Below, piece after piece: positions 1 through 7,165 of a stretch of DNA of 13,607 nt. Source of the stretch: Propionibacteriaceae bacterium (GTDB taxonomy: Bacteria; Actinomycetota; Actinomycetes; Propionibacteriales; Propionibacteriaceae). The notes beneath the pieces were generated by a model, which was not told where the DNA came from, did no database searches, and saw only the letters and a program-made list of their open reading frames with translations. The translations under genes were made by a program, and so were the position numbers. Positions within the stretch are counted from its first letter, which is position 1. Each line of letters begins with the position of its first letter. The stretch is from positions 1-13,607 of the forward strand of contig JAUNRO010000044.1 in the NCBI GenBank assembly GCA_030544185.1. Direction: 5' to 3'.

Positions 1-271
1 CCTGTTGCTGGGCGGGCGGGGCCTGTTGCTGCGCGGGCGCGGCATAGGTCTGCTGGGCCTGCTGGGTCGGCGCAGAGGCGACGGTCGGATCCTGAGTGGC
101 CGCCGGGGAGGGCGGCTGCGGCTCCGTGGCCCCGGGTGTGGCGGCGACGGCCACCACCTGTCCCGTCTCTGCCCGGACCGGAAGATAGACCGCGAAGGTC
201 ACGAAGAGCGTGGCGATGACCGCGACCGCGGCCGCAGCCACGGAGACGCCGACCATCGGATTGTTCCGCAT
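1..271 (-). CDS. Membrane-anchored Pro/Gln/Ala-rich protein, N-terminal fragment (runs off left edge)
   Basis: The minus-strand frame opens with ATG at 271-269 and stays open for 90 codons to the window edge, so the C-terminus is not visible. The product begins MRNNPMVG. A hydrophobic stretch follows at about residues 7-30 (Val/Ala-rich, then LFVTFAVYLPV), which fits a signal anchor or uncleaved signal peptide. From about residue 38 it becomes a low-complexity extracytoplasmic segment rich in Pro, Ala, Thr and Gln, with repeated QQ pairs near the edge. Such a layout is typical of secreted or cell-wall proteins whose functional domain lies further on. Third positions are almost all G/C, and both Tyr codons are TAT like the neighbours, so it looks like a real gene. 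It is divergent from rsmI with 23 bp between starts. I do not recognise the family and assign no function. Confidence 0.72.
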   Translation of the reverse strand, partial: MRNNPMVGVSVAAAAVAVIATLFVTFAVYLPVRAETGQVVAVAATPGATEPQPPSPAATQDPTVASAPTQQAQQTYAAPAQQQAPPAQQQ

Positions 272-278
272 ACGGGTG

Positions 279-284
279 AGTCTA
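279..284 (-). promoter_or_regulatory. Candidate -10 element (TAGACT) for the left-edge minus gene
   Basis: Read on the minus strand, TAGACT lies exactly 7 nt before the ATG at 271 and there is no Shine-Dalgarno sequence. This matches the TANNNT-N(6-7)-start layout of leaderless actinobacterial mRNAs. The same hexamer and spacing recur at tatD (8217-8222). No clear -35 is visible. It overlaps the opposing rsmI -10 element by two bases. Confidence 0.45.
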
Positions 285-288
285 CGGT
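283..288 (+). promoter_or_regulatory. Candidate -10 element (TACGGT) for rsmI
   Basis: TACGGT fits TANNNT and ends 6 nt before the rsmI ATG at 295, which would make the mRNA leaderless. No Shine-Dalgarno sequence precedes that ATG. It shares bases 283-284 with the minus-strand TAGACT, so two outward promoters are packed into 23 bp. Confidence 0.4.
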
Positions 289-294
289 GGATGC

Positions 295-1158
295 ATGCCT
301 GACAAGCCCGATCGCCAATCGGTTCCAATTCCTGGGCGGCTGGTGCTGGCCGGGACCCCGATCGGTGATGTCGCCGATGCTTCACCGCGGCTGCGGCAAC
401 TGCTCACCGAAGCGGACGTGATCGCGGCCGAGGACACCCGCCGCTTGACGGGCCTGCTCCAGCGGCTGCAGCTCACCTCCACGGCCCGGGTGGTGTCCTA
501 TTTCGAGGGCAACGAGGCCGCGCGTACGCCCGGGCTGGTCACTGCCATCCGTGCCGGCGAGACGGTCCTGATGGTCACCGACGCCGGAATGCCCTCGGTC
601 TCGGACCCGGGCTATCGGCTGGTGTCGGCCGTGGTCGAGGCGGGCCTGCCGGTGACCGCCGCGCCCGGCCCCTCCGCCGTCCTCACCGCGCTCGCGGTCT
701 CGGGTCTGCCGGTCGATCGTTTCTGCTTCGAGGGTTTCCTGCCACGCAAGCAGGGGGAACGCACACGGCGGCTGGCGGCGCTCGCCGGCGAGGAGCGCAC
801 GATGGTCTTTTTCGAGGCCCCGCACCGGCTCGCGGTCTTCCTCGACGATGCCGCGGCGGCGCTTGGGGCCGAGCGGCCCGCTGCGGTGTGCCGGGAGCTG
901 ACGAAGACCTACGAGGAGGTACGCCGCGGTGGGCTCGCGGAGCTGGCGCGCTGGGCGGCGGACGGGGTGCGGGGCGAGATCACCGTGGTGATCGCCGGTG
1001 CCGCGCCCGTGGCCGCGGAACCCGCCGGCCTGGTCGACGAGGTCGAGGCGCTCGTCAGCGACGGGCAGAAGCTGAAGGCGGCGGTGAACGAGGTGGCGCA
1101 GCGCGCCGGCGTACCCCGGAATGCTCTTTATTCCGCCGTGCTGGAAGCCCGCCGCTAA
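295..1158 (+). CDS. rsmI: 16S rRNA (cytidine(1402)-2'-O)-methyltransferase
   Basis: RsmI is a SAM-dependent tetrapyrrole-methylase-fold enzyme that 2'-O-methylates C1402 in the 16S decoding centre. The 287-residue product has the family motifs in order: GTPIGD (residues 20-25; family consensus ATPIGN), AEDTRR (45-50), the glycine-rich DAGMPSVSDPG (96-106), PGPSA (124-128) and FEGFLPRK (145-152). Its length is normal for the family. Oddities are mild: the usual ATPIGN reads GTPIGD, and the usual DAGTP reads DAGMP. ATG 295 is chosen because a -10-like hexamer ends 6 nt upstream and the conserved region starts at about residue 14. ATG 291 runs straight into a stop. It is divergent from the left-edge gene, and 49 nt separate it from the FHA-ABC gene downstream. 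Family assignment is firm; target specificity comes from knowledge of the family. Confidence 0.95.
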   Translation: MPDKPDRQSVPIPGRLVLAGTPIGDVADASPRLRQLLTEADVIAAEDTRRLTGLLQRLQLTSTARVVSYFEGNEAARTPGLVTAIRAGETVLMVTDAGMPSVSDPGYRLVSAVVEAGLPVTAAPGPSAVLTALAVSGLPVDRFCFEGFLPRKQGERTRRLAALAGEERTMVFFEAPHRLAVFLDDAAAALGAERPAAVCRELTKTYEEVRRGGLAELARWAADGVRGEITVVIAGAAPVAAEPAGLVDEVEALVSDGQKLKAAVNEVAQRAGVPRNALYSAVLEARR

Positions 1159-1173
1159 CCTGAGGAAAGGGTC

Positions 1174-1179
1174 TAGGCT
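1174..1179 (+). promoter_or_regulatory. Candidate -10 element (TAGGCT) for the FHA-ABC gene
   Basis: TAGGCT in the 49-nt gap after rsmI fits TANNNT. Transcription from about 1186 would leave a leader of about 22-25 nt that carries the purine-rich GGGGAGG before the ATG pair at 1208/1211. No recognisable -35 is present, and read-through from rsmI is equally possible. Confidence 0.3.
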
Positions 1180-1202
1180 CCCGGAAGAAAAATCAGCTCG
1201 GG

Positions 1203-1207
1203 GGAGG
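1203..1207 (+). promoter_or_regulatory. Ribosome binding site (GGAGG) of the FHA-ABC gene
   Basis: GGAGG abuts ATG 1208 directly and lies 3 nt before the tandem in-frame ATG 1211. The spacing is short for both and slightly favours 1211. The two choices differ by one Met. The longer in-frame ATG at 1121 lies inside rsmI and lacks conserved sequence. Confidence 0.5.
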
Positions 1208-1846
1208 ATGATGAACGGCGCACAGGGCTGGCCTGTCGGCTGGGTTGCGTTCGGCAATTCGGAGCTGCCGCTCGGCCCCGGCCAGGTCATCCGCATCGGC
1301 CGCGACCTCGGCAATGACGTGGTCGTCGACGATCCCCGCGTGTCGCGCAACCACCTGCAGGTCATGGCCGACGAGCGCGGTCTGGCCGTTGCCCGGGATC
1401 TCGGCAGTGCCAACGGCAGCTTTCGTTCCGGCCAGCGCTTCGTGCACGACCGATTGACGGCGCCCACGGCGCTGGCCCTCGGCGCCCCCGACGGTGCGGT
1501 GGTGACGTTTCGCCCCACGGCGCCCCCGCACGCCGCTCCGGTCGACCGGCCGCCCCCGGGGGCGCAGGAGACGCAACTTGCCAGTGGCCAACCGGGCCCG
1601 CCGTTGCCGCACCCGCGGCGCTGGTCTTCTCGGCCGCCGAGGCCGCGCGGTTCCCCGCCATTGCCGTGGGCCGCGACGAGGGCAACGAGATCGTCCTGGA
1701 TGATCCGCTGGTCTCCCGCCGCCATGCGCTGCTCGTCCCGCAGGGAGCCGGATTCGGGGTCTCGGACCTCGACAGCCTCAACGGTGTGTTCATCAACGGC
1801 CGGCCGATCAGCCACGTCGGCTACCTGGGGCCCGGGGACTGCCTGA
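1208..1846 (+). CDS. First FHA domain of a split FHA-ABC transporter (upstream reading frame)
   Basis: This frame encodes a complete forkhead-associated (phosphothreonine-binding) domain. Its conserved residues are GR (31-32), SRNH (46-49) and NG (69-70), followed by a Pro/Ala/Thr/Gln-rich linker to about residue 131 (position 1600). Beyond that the frame gives Arg/Ser/Pro-rich nonsense up to TGA at 1844-1846, because the real coding sequence has moved to the -1 frame. That frame carries FHA2, the ATPase and the membrane domain. The intended product is one polypeptide: a -1 shift at 1594-1600 would give about 785 residues. Mycobacterium tuberculosis Rv1747 has the same order (FHA, linker, FHA, ABC, TM), and its FHA domains and linker respond to the kinase PknF. 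Without a shift the frame yields about 212 residues, a stand-alone FHA protein with a junk tail. See the linked downstream entry. Confidence 0.75.
   Translation: MMNGAQGWPVGWVAFGNSELPLGPGQVIRIGRDLGNDVVVDDPRVSRNHLQVMADERGLAVARDLGSANGSFRSGQRFVHDRLTAPTALALGAPDGAVVTFRPTAPPHAAPVDRPPPGAQETQLASGQPGPPLPHPRRWSSRPPRPRGSPPLPWAATRATRSSWMIRWSPAAMRCSSRREPDSGSRTSTASTVCSSTAGRSATSATWGPGTA
1594..1600 (+). other. Slippery-type heptamer GGGCCCG at the frame change
   Basis: Read in the upstream frame the bases are G GGC CCG, which is the X XXY YYZ pattern of -1 slippage sites in the correct phase. Slipping back one base gives GGG CCC and continues exactly in the frame of the second FHA domain. A GC stem (1614-1619 with 1642-1647, or 1615-1619 with 1633-1637) starts 13 nt downstream, longer than the usual 5-9 nt spacer. 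Such stems are common by chance in this GC-rich DNA. A natural or sequencing indel in the 1570-1615 interval explains the frames equally well. Confidence 0.3.
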
Positions 1847-3564
1847 GCATCGGCCGGACCTCGTTCTTCACGCAGAACGGGGACCTGCTGCGCCAGGAGA
1901 TCCAGCCGCCGTCGCTGACGGCCACCGGGCTGAGTTTCGTGCTCAAGGGCGGCAAGCAGCTGATCTCCAACGTCAGCTTCGCCATCGGCTCAGGAAGCCT
2001 GGTCGCGGTGATCGGCCCCTCGGGTGCGGGCAAGTCGACCCTGCTGCGCGCGATCACCGGCACCCAGCCGGCGACGAGCGGACGGGTGATCTATCAGGGC
2101 CTCGATCTCTATGCGAATTTCGCGCAGCTGCGGCGGCTGATCGGCGTGGTCCCGCAAGACGATGTCGTGCACCGCCAGCTGACGGTCGAGCAGGCCCTGC
2201 GCTATGCGGCGGAGCTGCGGCTGCCCGCGGACTATTCGCGCGCCGACCGCGAGCGGGAGGTTACCCGGGTGGTCAACGATCTGGACCTGACCGATCATCG
2301 GGGTACGCCGATCACGCGGCTGTCCGGCGGCCAGCGCAAGCGCACCTCGGTGGCGATGGAGTTGCTCGCCCAGCCCGACCTGCTGCTGCTCGACGAACCG
2401 ACCTCGGGCCTGGACCCCAACCTCGACCGCAGCGTCATGCAGCTGTTGCGCCGGCAGGCCGACGGCGGGCGTACGGTCATGGTCGTCACCCACAGCACCG
2501 ACAACCTCGAGATCTGTGACTATGTGCTGATTTTGGCTCCCGGTGGATACCTGGCGTATTTCGGGCGGCCGGACGGGGTGCTGCCCTATTTCGCCGCGGC
2601 GCGCTATGCCGACGTCTTCAAGCAGCTCACCGACGATCCCAGGATGCACGCGCAGCGCTGGGAGGCGCTCGCGCCGCAGACGGCCGAAGTCCCGGTCGCA
2701 CCGCGTCCGGGCGGGCGAGGAGCGATCGGCGGGGGGAAACCGAGTCGCCAGCGCTACTCGCGGCAGTGGAGCACCCTGGTCCGCCGGCTCGTGCGGATCA
2801 TCGCCTCCGACCGCAGCTATGCCCTGTCGACGCTCGTGTTGCCGATCGTGATCGCGCTCATGGCGCTCGCCATCCCCGGGGAGACCGGGTTCGGCCCGCC
2901 GGATCTCGAGGCGCCCAGCGAACCCAGCCAGGTGCTGGTGATCATCACGGTCGGCGCCGCGTTCATGGGGATGGCCTCGAGCATCCGGGAACTCATCGCC
3001 GAACGTCCGATCTTCCTGCGCGAACGCACGGTCGGGCTGTCACCCCTTGTCTATCTGGCGTCCAAGGTGTGCGTCCTGCTGCTCCTGACGTTCGTCCAGA
3101 GCGGTCTCCTGATCGGGATCGTGCGGCTGGTCAAGCCGGGCCCGGAGACCGCGCTGTGGCTCCCCAACGGAACCCTGGAGCTGTGGCTCGCCGCCTTCGG
3201 GACCGCCGCCGCCTCGGCGATGCTGGGCCTGTTCCTGTCGGCGCTCGTGGGCTCCAACGAACAGACGATGCCCGCGCTGGTCGTCACCGTCATGGCCCAG
3301 CTGGTCTTCTGTGGCGGGCTGATCGAGATCACCGACCGCGGCTTCCTCGAGGTGCTCGCCGGTGTCTTCCCCAGCCGCTGGGGCTTCGCCCAGGCCGCCG
3401 CGACCATGGACCTCACCGCGCTCAATCCGAAGCTCGCGCCGGACGACCTGTGGGAGCACACCATGACGGCGTGGGTGACCTCAGCGATCGCGCTCGTCAC
3501 GATCAGCCTCGTCAGCGTCCTCGGTGCCGCGATCAGGCTCCACCGCCAGAAGGCGACGACCTAG
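1600..3564 (+). CDS. FHA-ABC transporter: second FHA domain, ATPase and permease (downstream frame, Rv1747-like)
   Basis: This is the main part of an ABC half-transporter fused to FHA domains. FHA2 (about 1618-1870) keeps the GR, SRRH and NG residues. The ATPase has Walker A GPSGAGKS (2014-2037), Q-loop VVPQDD, signature LSGGQRKR (2320-2343), Walker B LLLLDEPTSGLD (2380-2415) and the H-loop VVTHS. About six hydrophobic helices follow between 2818 and 3540, in the NBD-then-membrane order of ABCG/ABC-2 exporters. The frame is open from 1318 but has no ATG, GTG or TTG before GTG 1666. That GTG lies inside FHA2, next to its conserved GR, and has no ribosome site, so it is unlikely to be the true start. 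The product is therefore expected only through the frame shift from the upstream entry, or the gene is damaged, or the sequence has an indel. The substrate is unknown; Rv1747 has been linked to cell-envelope lipid or glycan export. The ATPase motifs and helices look intact. Confidence 0.85.
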   Translation, partial: AVAAPAALVFSAAEAARFPAIAVGRDEGNEIVLDDPLVSRRHALLVPQGAGFGVSDLDSLNGVFINGRPISHVGYLGPGDCLSIGRTSFFTQNGDLLRQEIQPPSLTATGLSFVLKGGKQLISNVSFAIGSGSLVAVIGPSGAGKSTLLRAITGTQPATSGRVIYQGLDLYANFAQLRRLIGVVPQDDVVHRQLTVEQALRYAAELRLPADYSRADREREVTRVVNDLDLTDHRGTPITRLSGGQRKRTSVAMELLAQPDLLLLDEPTSGLDPNLDRSVMQLLRRQADGGRTVMVVTHSTDNLEICDYVLILAPGGYLAYFGRPDGVLPYFAAARYADVFKQLTDDPRMHAQRWEALAPQTAEVPVAPRPGGRGAIGGGKPSRQRYSRQWSTLVRRLVRIIASDRSYALSTLVLPIVIALMALAIPGETGFGPPDLEAPSEPSQVLVIITVGAAFMGMASSIRELIAERPIFLRERTVGLSPLVYLASKVCVLLLLTFVQSGLLIGIVRLVKPGPETALWLPNGTLELWLAAFGTAAASAMLGLFLSALVGSNEQTMPALVVTVMAQLVFCGGLIEITDRGFLEVLAGVFPSRWGFAQAAATMDLTALNPKLAPDDLWEHTMTAWVTSAIALVTISLVSVLGAAIRLHRQKATT

Positions 3565-3579
3565 GACCCGGCGAGCCGT

Positions 3580-3585
3580 GGAAGG
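3580..3585 (+). promoter_or_regulatory. Ribosome binding site (GGAAGG) that decides the helicase start
   Basis: GGAAGG touches ATG 3586 with no spacer but sits 9 nt before the in-frame ATG 3595. The latter is therefore the better start, giving a product beginning MRLTDPV. Confidence 0.5.
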
Positions 3586-3594
3586 ATGGGGCCG

Positions 3595-6138
3595 ATGCGC
3601 CTCACCGATCCCGTCCCCGCGACTCCCGACAGTCTTTATGAGCATTTCACCGCCTGGGCCGAGGAGCGCGGTCTGGAGCTCTATGACCATCAGGACGAGG
3701 CCGCGATCGAGCTGTTCTCCGGCAACAACCTGATCCTCGCCACTCCGACCGGGTCCGGGAAGTCGCTGGTCGCCGTCGCGGCCCACTTCGCGGCGCTGGC
3801 GGGGGACCGGGTGTCGTTCTATACGGCGCCGATCAAGGCGCTGGTGAGCGAGAAGTTCTTCGCGCTGTGCGAGACCTTCGGTGCCGACAACGTCGGGATG
3901 ATCACCGGCGATGCGTCGGTGAACGCCGACGCGCCGATCATCTGCTGCACCGCGGAGATCCTCGCCAACATCGCGCTCCGTGAGGGCGGCACCGCCGATA
4001 TCGGCCTGGTCGTGATGGACGAGTTCCACTTCTATTCCGAGCCCGACCGGGGCTGGGCGTGGCAGGTGCCGCTGCTGGAGCTGCCCCAGGCGCAATTTCT
4101 GCTGATGTCGGCGACGCTCGGCGAGGTGACCCGCTTCACCGAGGACCTCACCCGGCGTACGCGCCGGGAAACCAGCGTCATCGCCGACGCCGAGCGGCCC
4201 GTCCCGCTCGAGTTCGAGTGGTCGATGACGCCGCTGCAGGACAAGGTGACCGAGCTCGTCGAGGCCGGCCGGGCGCCGGTCTATATCGTCCACTTCACTC
4301 AGGCCGATGCCTTGGAGCGCGCCCAATCCCTGCTGTCGATCAAGCTCGTGGACAAGTCCGTCACCGATCGCATCGCCGCGGAGATCGGGGCATTCCAGTT
4401 CGGGCCGGGGTTCGGCCGGGTGCTGTCGAAATTGGTCCGCCGGGGGATCGGCGTCCACCACGCCGGGATGCTGCCGAAATATCGGCGACTGGTCGAACAA
4501 CTCGCCCAGACCGGGTTGCTGAAGGTCATCTGCGGCACCGACACCCTCGGCGTCGGCATCAACGTCCCGATCCGGACGGTCCTGCTGACGGGGCTGACGA
4601 AATTTGACGGCACCCGGGTGCGGCGGCTGCGGTCGCGGGAGTTCCACCAGATCGCCGGGCGAGCGGGCCGCGCGGGCTTCGACACCGTCGGCTATGTCGT
4701 GGTGCAGGCGCCGGAGCACGACATCGAGAACGAGCGGGCGCTCGCGAAGGCCGGGGACGACCCGAAGAAGCGCCGCAAGGTTCAGCGGAAGAAGGCCCCG
4801 GAGGGGTTCGTGGGGTGGACCGAGGACACCTTCGACAAGATCATCGAGGCGCAGCCGGAGCAGCTGATCTCCCGGATGCGGGTGACCCACTCGATGCTGC
4901 TCAACGTCGTCCAGCGCGACGGCGACCCGTGGCTGGCCATGAAAAACCTGCTCCAGGACAATCACGAGGACTGGCGCTCCCAGCGCCGGCTGTCGCGGCG
5001 CGCGATCGCGCTGACGCGCGGACTGCTCAGCTCTGGCGTACTCGTCAAGCTCGACGAACCCGACCACACCGGCCGCACCTGCGCGCTGGCCGAGACCGTG
5101 CAGGACGACTTCGCGCTCAACCAGCCGCTCGCGCCGTTCGCAGTCGCGGCGCTGGAGCTGCTGGACCCCGAATCGCCGGACTATGCGCTGGATGTGGTGT
5201 CGGTGATCGAGGCGGTGCTCGACGACCCCAACCAGATCCTGTTCGCCCAGCAGCACAAGGCGCGCGGCGAGGCCGTGGCGCAGATGAAGGCGGACGGGGT
5301 GGAATACGAGGAGCGGATGGAGCTGCTGGAGGAGGTCACCTGGCCGAAGCCGCTGGAGGAGCTGCTCGAGCACGCGCTGGGGGTGTTCGCGCAGACGCAC
5401 CCGTGGGTGGACGCGGACGCCTTGTCGCCGAAGTCGATCGTGCGGGACCTGTGGGAGCGGGCGATGGACTTCACCCAGTTCATCGGCTTCTATCAACTGC
5501 AGCGCTCCGAGGGGCTCGTGCTGCGCTATCTGACCGACGCCTATCGGACGCTGCGCCAGACCGTGCCGGAGTCGTTCCGCACCGAGGAGCTCATGGTGCT
5601 CATCGAGTGGCTCGGGGAGCTGGTCCGCCAGACCGACTCGTCGCTGCTGGATGAGTGGGAGGCGCTGACCGATCCGGAGAAGGTCGCGGAGGCGGCTGCT
5701 GCGGTTGCGGCGGGTACGCCACCGCCGCCGCCCAGGCCCGTCACCGGCAACGAGCGCGTGTTCACCGCCATGGTCCGCCAGGCGATGATCCGCCGGGTGG
5801 AGCTTGCCTCGCGGGACCGGTGGGAGGAGCTGGGGGCGCTGGAGGCCGCTGTCGCGGGCCTGGCCGAGCCGCCGCTGCCGGTGGTGATGACCGCGGAGGC
5901 CTGGGACGACGCGCTCGGGCTGTACTGGGACGAGCACGACGACCTGCTCGTCGACGCCGAAGCCCGCGGGCCGGGGTTGTTCCGGGTGGAGAAGCACCGC
6001 ACCCGCTGGGAGATCACCCAGGTCCTGCACGACCCCGACGGCAACCACGACTGGCGGATCCTCGCCGAGGTGGACCTGCCCGCCAGTGATCAGGCGGGAA
6101 CCGCGGTCGTCCGCGGGCTGGCGCTCGAGCGGATCTAG
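3595..6138 (+). CDS. Ski2-like DEAD/DEAH-box helicase with DUF3516 C-terminus
   Basis: The 847-residue product is an ATP-dependent superfamily 2 nucleic-acid helicase. Motif I is ATPTGSGKS (residues 49-57) and motif Ia lies around APIKALVSEK (78-87). Motif II is DEFH (142-145), motif III is SAT (172-174), and motif VI is QIAGRAGRAGFD (352-363). GTDTLGVGINVP is the motif V region. DEFH and the GRAGRAGFD form point to the Ski2/HelY-like group rather than the RecQ or UvrD groups. From about residue 400 onward the sequence matches what is annotated as DUF3516 in actinobacterial helicases, including a charged helical region and YQLQRSEGLVLRYLTDAYRTL. The family is probably involved in RNA processing or decay; the substrate is not shown here. 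It follows the FHA-ABC gene by 30 nt and may be co-transcribed. Its TAG stop lies inside CTAG, which is also the stop of the convergent gene. Confidence 0.92.
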   Translation: MRLTDPVPATPDSLYEHFTAWAEERGLELYDHQDEAAIELFSGNNLILATPTGSGKSLVAVAAHFAALAGDRVSFYTAPIKALVSEKFFALCETFGADNVGMITGDASVNADAPIICCTAEILANIALREGGTADIGLVVMDEFHFYSEPDRGWAWQVPLLELPQAQFLLMSATLGEVTRFTEDLTRRTRRETSVIADAERPVPLEFEWSMTPLQDKVTELVEAGRAPVYIVHFTQADALERAQSLLSIKLVDKSVTDRIAAEIGAFQFGPGFGRVLSKLVRRGIGVHHAGMLPKYRRLVEQLAQTGLLKVICGTDTLGVGINVPIRTVLLTGLTKFDGTRVRRLRSREFHQIAGRAGRAGFDTVGYVVVQAPEHDIENERALAKAGDDPKKRRKVQRKKAPEGFVGWTEDTFDKIIEAQPEQLISRMRVTHSMLLNVVQRDGDPWLAMKNLLQDNHEDWRSQRRLSRRAIALTRGLLSSGVLVKLDEPDHTGRTCALAETVQDDFALNQPLAPFAVAALELLDPESPDYALDVVSVIEAVLDDPNQILFAQQHKARGEAVAQMKADGVEYEERMELLEEVTWPKPLEELLEHALGVFAQTHPWVDADALSPKSIVRDLWERAMDFTQFIGFYQLQRSEGLVLRYLTDAYRTLRQTVPESFRTEELMVLIEWLGELVRQTDSSLLDEWEALTDPEKVAEAAAAVAAGTPPPPPRPVTGNERVFTAMVRQAMIRRVELASRDRWEELGALEAAVAGLAEPPLPVVMTAEAWDDALGLYWDEHDDLLVDAEARGPGLFRVEKHRTRWEITQVLHDPDGNHDWRILAEVDLPASDQAGTAVVRGLALERI

Positions 6139-6623
6139 GGCGAGCGGAAGAACGGGATCCCGTTCCACCGGACGAGCTTCTGGGAGTTGGCCTTCACCAC
6201 GCCGACGATCGAGACGATGACGTGGACCACCGAGATCACTCCCCAGAGGGTGAGGAAGATCCCCAACGGATAGAAGTCCTGCGTCGACTTGACGACGAAC
6301 AGGACGCCGAAGTGCGTGCCGCCGAGGAGCACGGTCGCCAGTGCATAGGTCAGGCCCCAGTTCGCGGCCCGGCGTCCGTTCTCCGCAGCCAGCGGCCCCT
6401 TGTGGCGATCGAGGCGCCCTGCCACGGCCATGGCGATGCCGGCGAGCACGCTGCTCACGAAGGGTATGAACAACACGAAGACCGCCAAGCCCAGCGCCCA
6501 CGACATCGCGGCGTTCGGAGTGCGCATCGGCTGGCGATAGGGCGGCGGAGGTCCGGGGTAGTGGCCGGGCTGGGGTGCGCGGTGATAGCCCGATGGCGGT
6601 GGTGGCGGAGGCGGTGATTGCAC
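6135..6623 (-). CDS. Proline-rich small membrane protein, DUF4870-like
   Basis: The product has 162 residues with a GTG start. The first 35 or so are a cytoplasmic-type Pro/Gly/Tyr-rich tail beginning with seven Pro after QS. Three hydrophobic segments follow at about 41-68, 88-110 and 119-145. The segment ENGRRAANWGLTYAL and the end RWNGIPFF resemble DUF4870 (Tic20-like) proteins, in which a Pro-rich head precedes the membrane domain. The function of this family is not established. GTG 6623 is favoured because a TAGAGT hexamer lies 6 nt upstream and the Pro-rich head is typical; an internal ATG before RTPNAAMSW is the alternative. It overlaps the helicase stop by three bases and lies downstream of the DUF1905 gene, with a hairpin between them. 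Confidence 0.8.
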   Translation of the reverse strand: MQSPPPPPPPSGYHRAPQPGHYPGPPPPYRQPMRTPNAAMSWALGLAVFVLFIPFVSSVLAGIAMAVAGRLDRHKGPLAAENGRRAANWGLTYALATVLLGGTHFGVLFVVKSTQDFYPLGIFLTLWGVISVVHVIVSIVGVVKANSQKLVRWNGIPFFRSP

Positions 6624-6629
6624 GCCGCA

Positions 6630-6635
6630 ACTCTA
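6630..6635 (-). promoter_or_regulatory. Candidate -10 element (TAGAGT) for the DUF4870-like gene
   Basis: On the minus strand TAGAGT ends 6 nt before GTG 6623, with no Shine-Dalgarno sequence, which is consistent with a leaderless transcript. No -35 is obvious. Confidence 0.4.
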
Positions 6636-6664
6636 GGTCGCAGCGGTCCATCGTCCCGGGCAGC

Positions 6665-6688
6665 GAAAGATAGGGCGGCCGAGCCGCC
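6665..6688 (-). terminator. Probable intrinsic terminator of the DUF1905/YdeI-like gene
   Basis: A perfect 6-bp stem GGCGGC / GCCGCC with a 3-nt loop (6674-6688) sits 14 nt past the stop of the minus-strand gene. On that strand it is followed by CTATCTTTCG, a weak T-rich run. It separates two same-strand genes, and the downstream one has its own promoter-like hexamer. Confidence 0.5.
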
Positions 6689-6702
6689 GGCAGGCGCAGG
6701 CG

Positions 6703-7137
6703 TCAGCCGCGGAGCGCGTTCACGCACGCCGCGACCCGGCGGGCCCGGGTCTCGGGCTTCTTCGCGCCCTCGATCGCGAGCACGTGCTTGCGCTGGTTGC
6801 TGTAGGACAGCCGCTCCCACGCGCCCTCGGCCCCGGCGGCACGGATCGCCTCGAGCAGGTCGGCCGGCGGCTCGATCACGCGCTCCTCGGTGTCGAGGGC
6901 GAGCCGGACCAGGTAGGTCTCGCCGTCGACCGCGTCCGCTGCTTTTCGGTTCGCCTGGCTCACGCCCAGGTAGTGCACGCCGCCATAGACCGCGATGCTG
7001 GAGCGCCACGTGTGCTCGCCCAGCGTCACCACCACCTTCGGCCGCTGCCCACCACCGAGGCCGGCCACGACTTCGGCCGGGACGGTGAAGGCGGCGGTGT
7101 TGCCGCCGCGGTTTTCCAGCACTGCGCGAAACTCCAT
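6703..7137 (-). CDS. DUF1905 / YdeI-OmpD-associated family protein
   Basis: The product has 144 residues. The N-terminal half (MEFRAVLENRGGNTAAFTVP onward, about residues 1-90) has the small beta-barrel pattern of DUF1905. The C-terminal half carries WERLSYSNQRKHVLAIEGAK and then KPETRARRV, the signature of the YdeI/OmpD-associated (bacteriocin-protection type) domain. Fused proteins of this length are common in actinobacteria; their molecular role is not established, and the name bacteriocin-protection is historical. The start at ATG 7137 is chosen because homologous sequence begins there; the longer frame to 7203 only adds unconserved Arg/Gly residues. It is divergent from the monooxygenase-like gene. 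Three of its four Tyr codons are TAC, unlike most neighbours. Confidence 0.86.
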   Translation of the reverse strand: MEFRAVLENRGGNTAAFTVPAEVVAGLGGGQRPKVVVTLGEHTWRSSIAVYGGVHYLGVSQANRKAADAVDGETYLVRLALDTEERVIEPPADLLEAIRAAGAEGAWERLSYSNQRKHVLAIEGAKKPETRARRVAACVNALRG

Positions 7138-7143
7138 GGCGTC

Positions 7144-7149
7144 AGCCTG
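7144..7149 (-). promoter_or_regulatory. Weak -10-like hexamer (CAGGCT) for the DUF1905 gene
   Basis: On the minus strand CAGGCT keeps the key A (second) and T (sixth) of TANNNT and ends 6 nt before ATG 7137. No Shine-Dalgarno sequence is present. The first base is off-consensus, so the call is tentative. Confidence 0.25.
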
Positions 7150-7165
7150 GCACGCGAGACGGCGG

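Noticed and set aside
1553..1562. CCCCC-GGGGG homopolymers as the site of the FHA-ABC frame change
   Set aside because: A lost base here is possible and cannot be excluded. However, the upstream frame keeps a plausible linker (GAQETQLASG) beyond this point, while the other frame would give TCQW, so a change nearer 1590-1600 fits better.
382..1815. A 477-residue minus-strand open frame opposite rsmI and the first FHA domain
   Set aside because: Low-complexity Arg/Gly/Asp product with no motif, fully antisense to recognised families.
2766..3641. A 291-residue plus-strand frame inside the ABC transporter membrane region
   Set aside because: Arg/Gly/Pro-rich out-of-frame reading of a clearly hydrophobic permease.
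3481..6651. A 1056-residue open frame on the minus strand opposite the helicase
   Set aside because: It is antisense to a helicase with every motif intact. Its Arg/Gly/Leu/His-rich translation has no recognisable domain and is the usual shadow frame of G/C-rich third positions.
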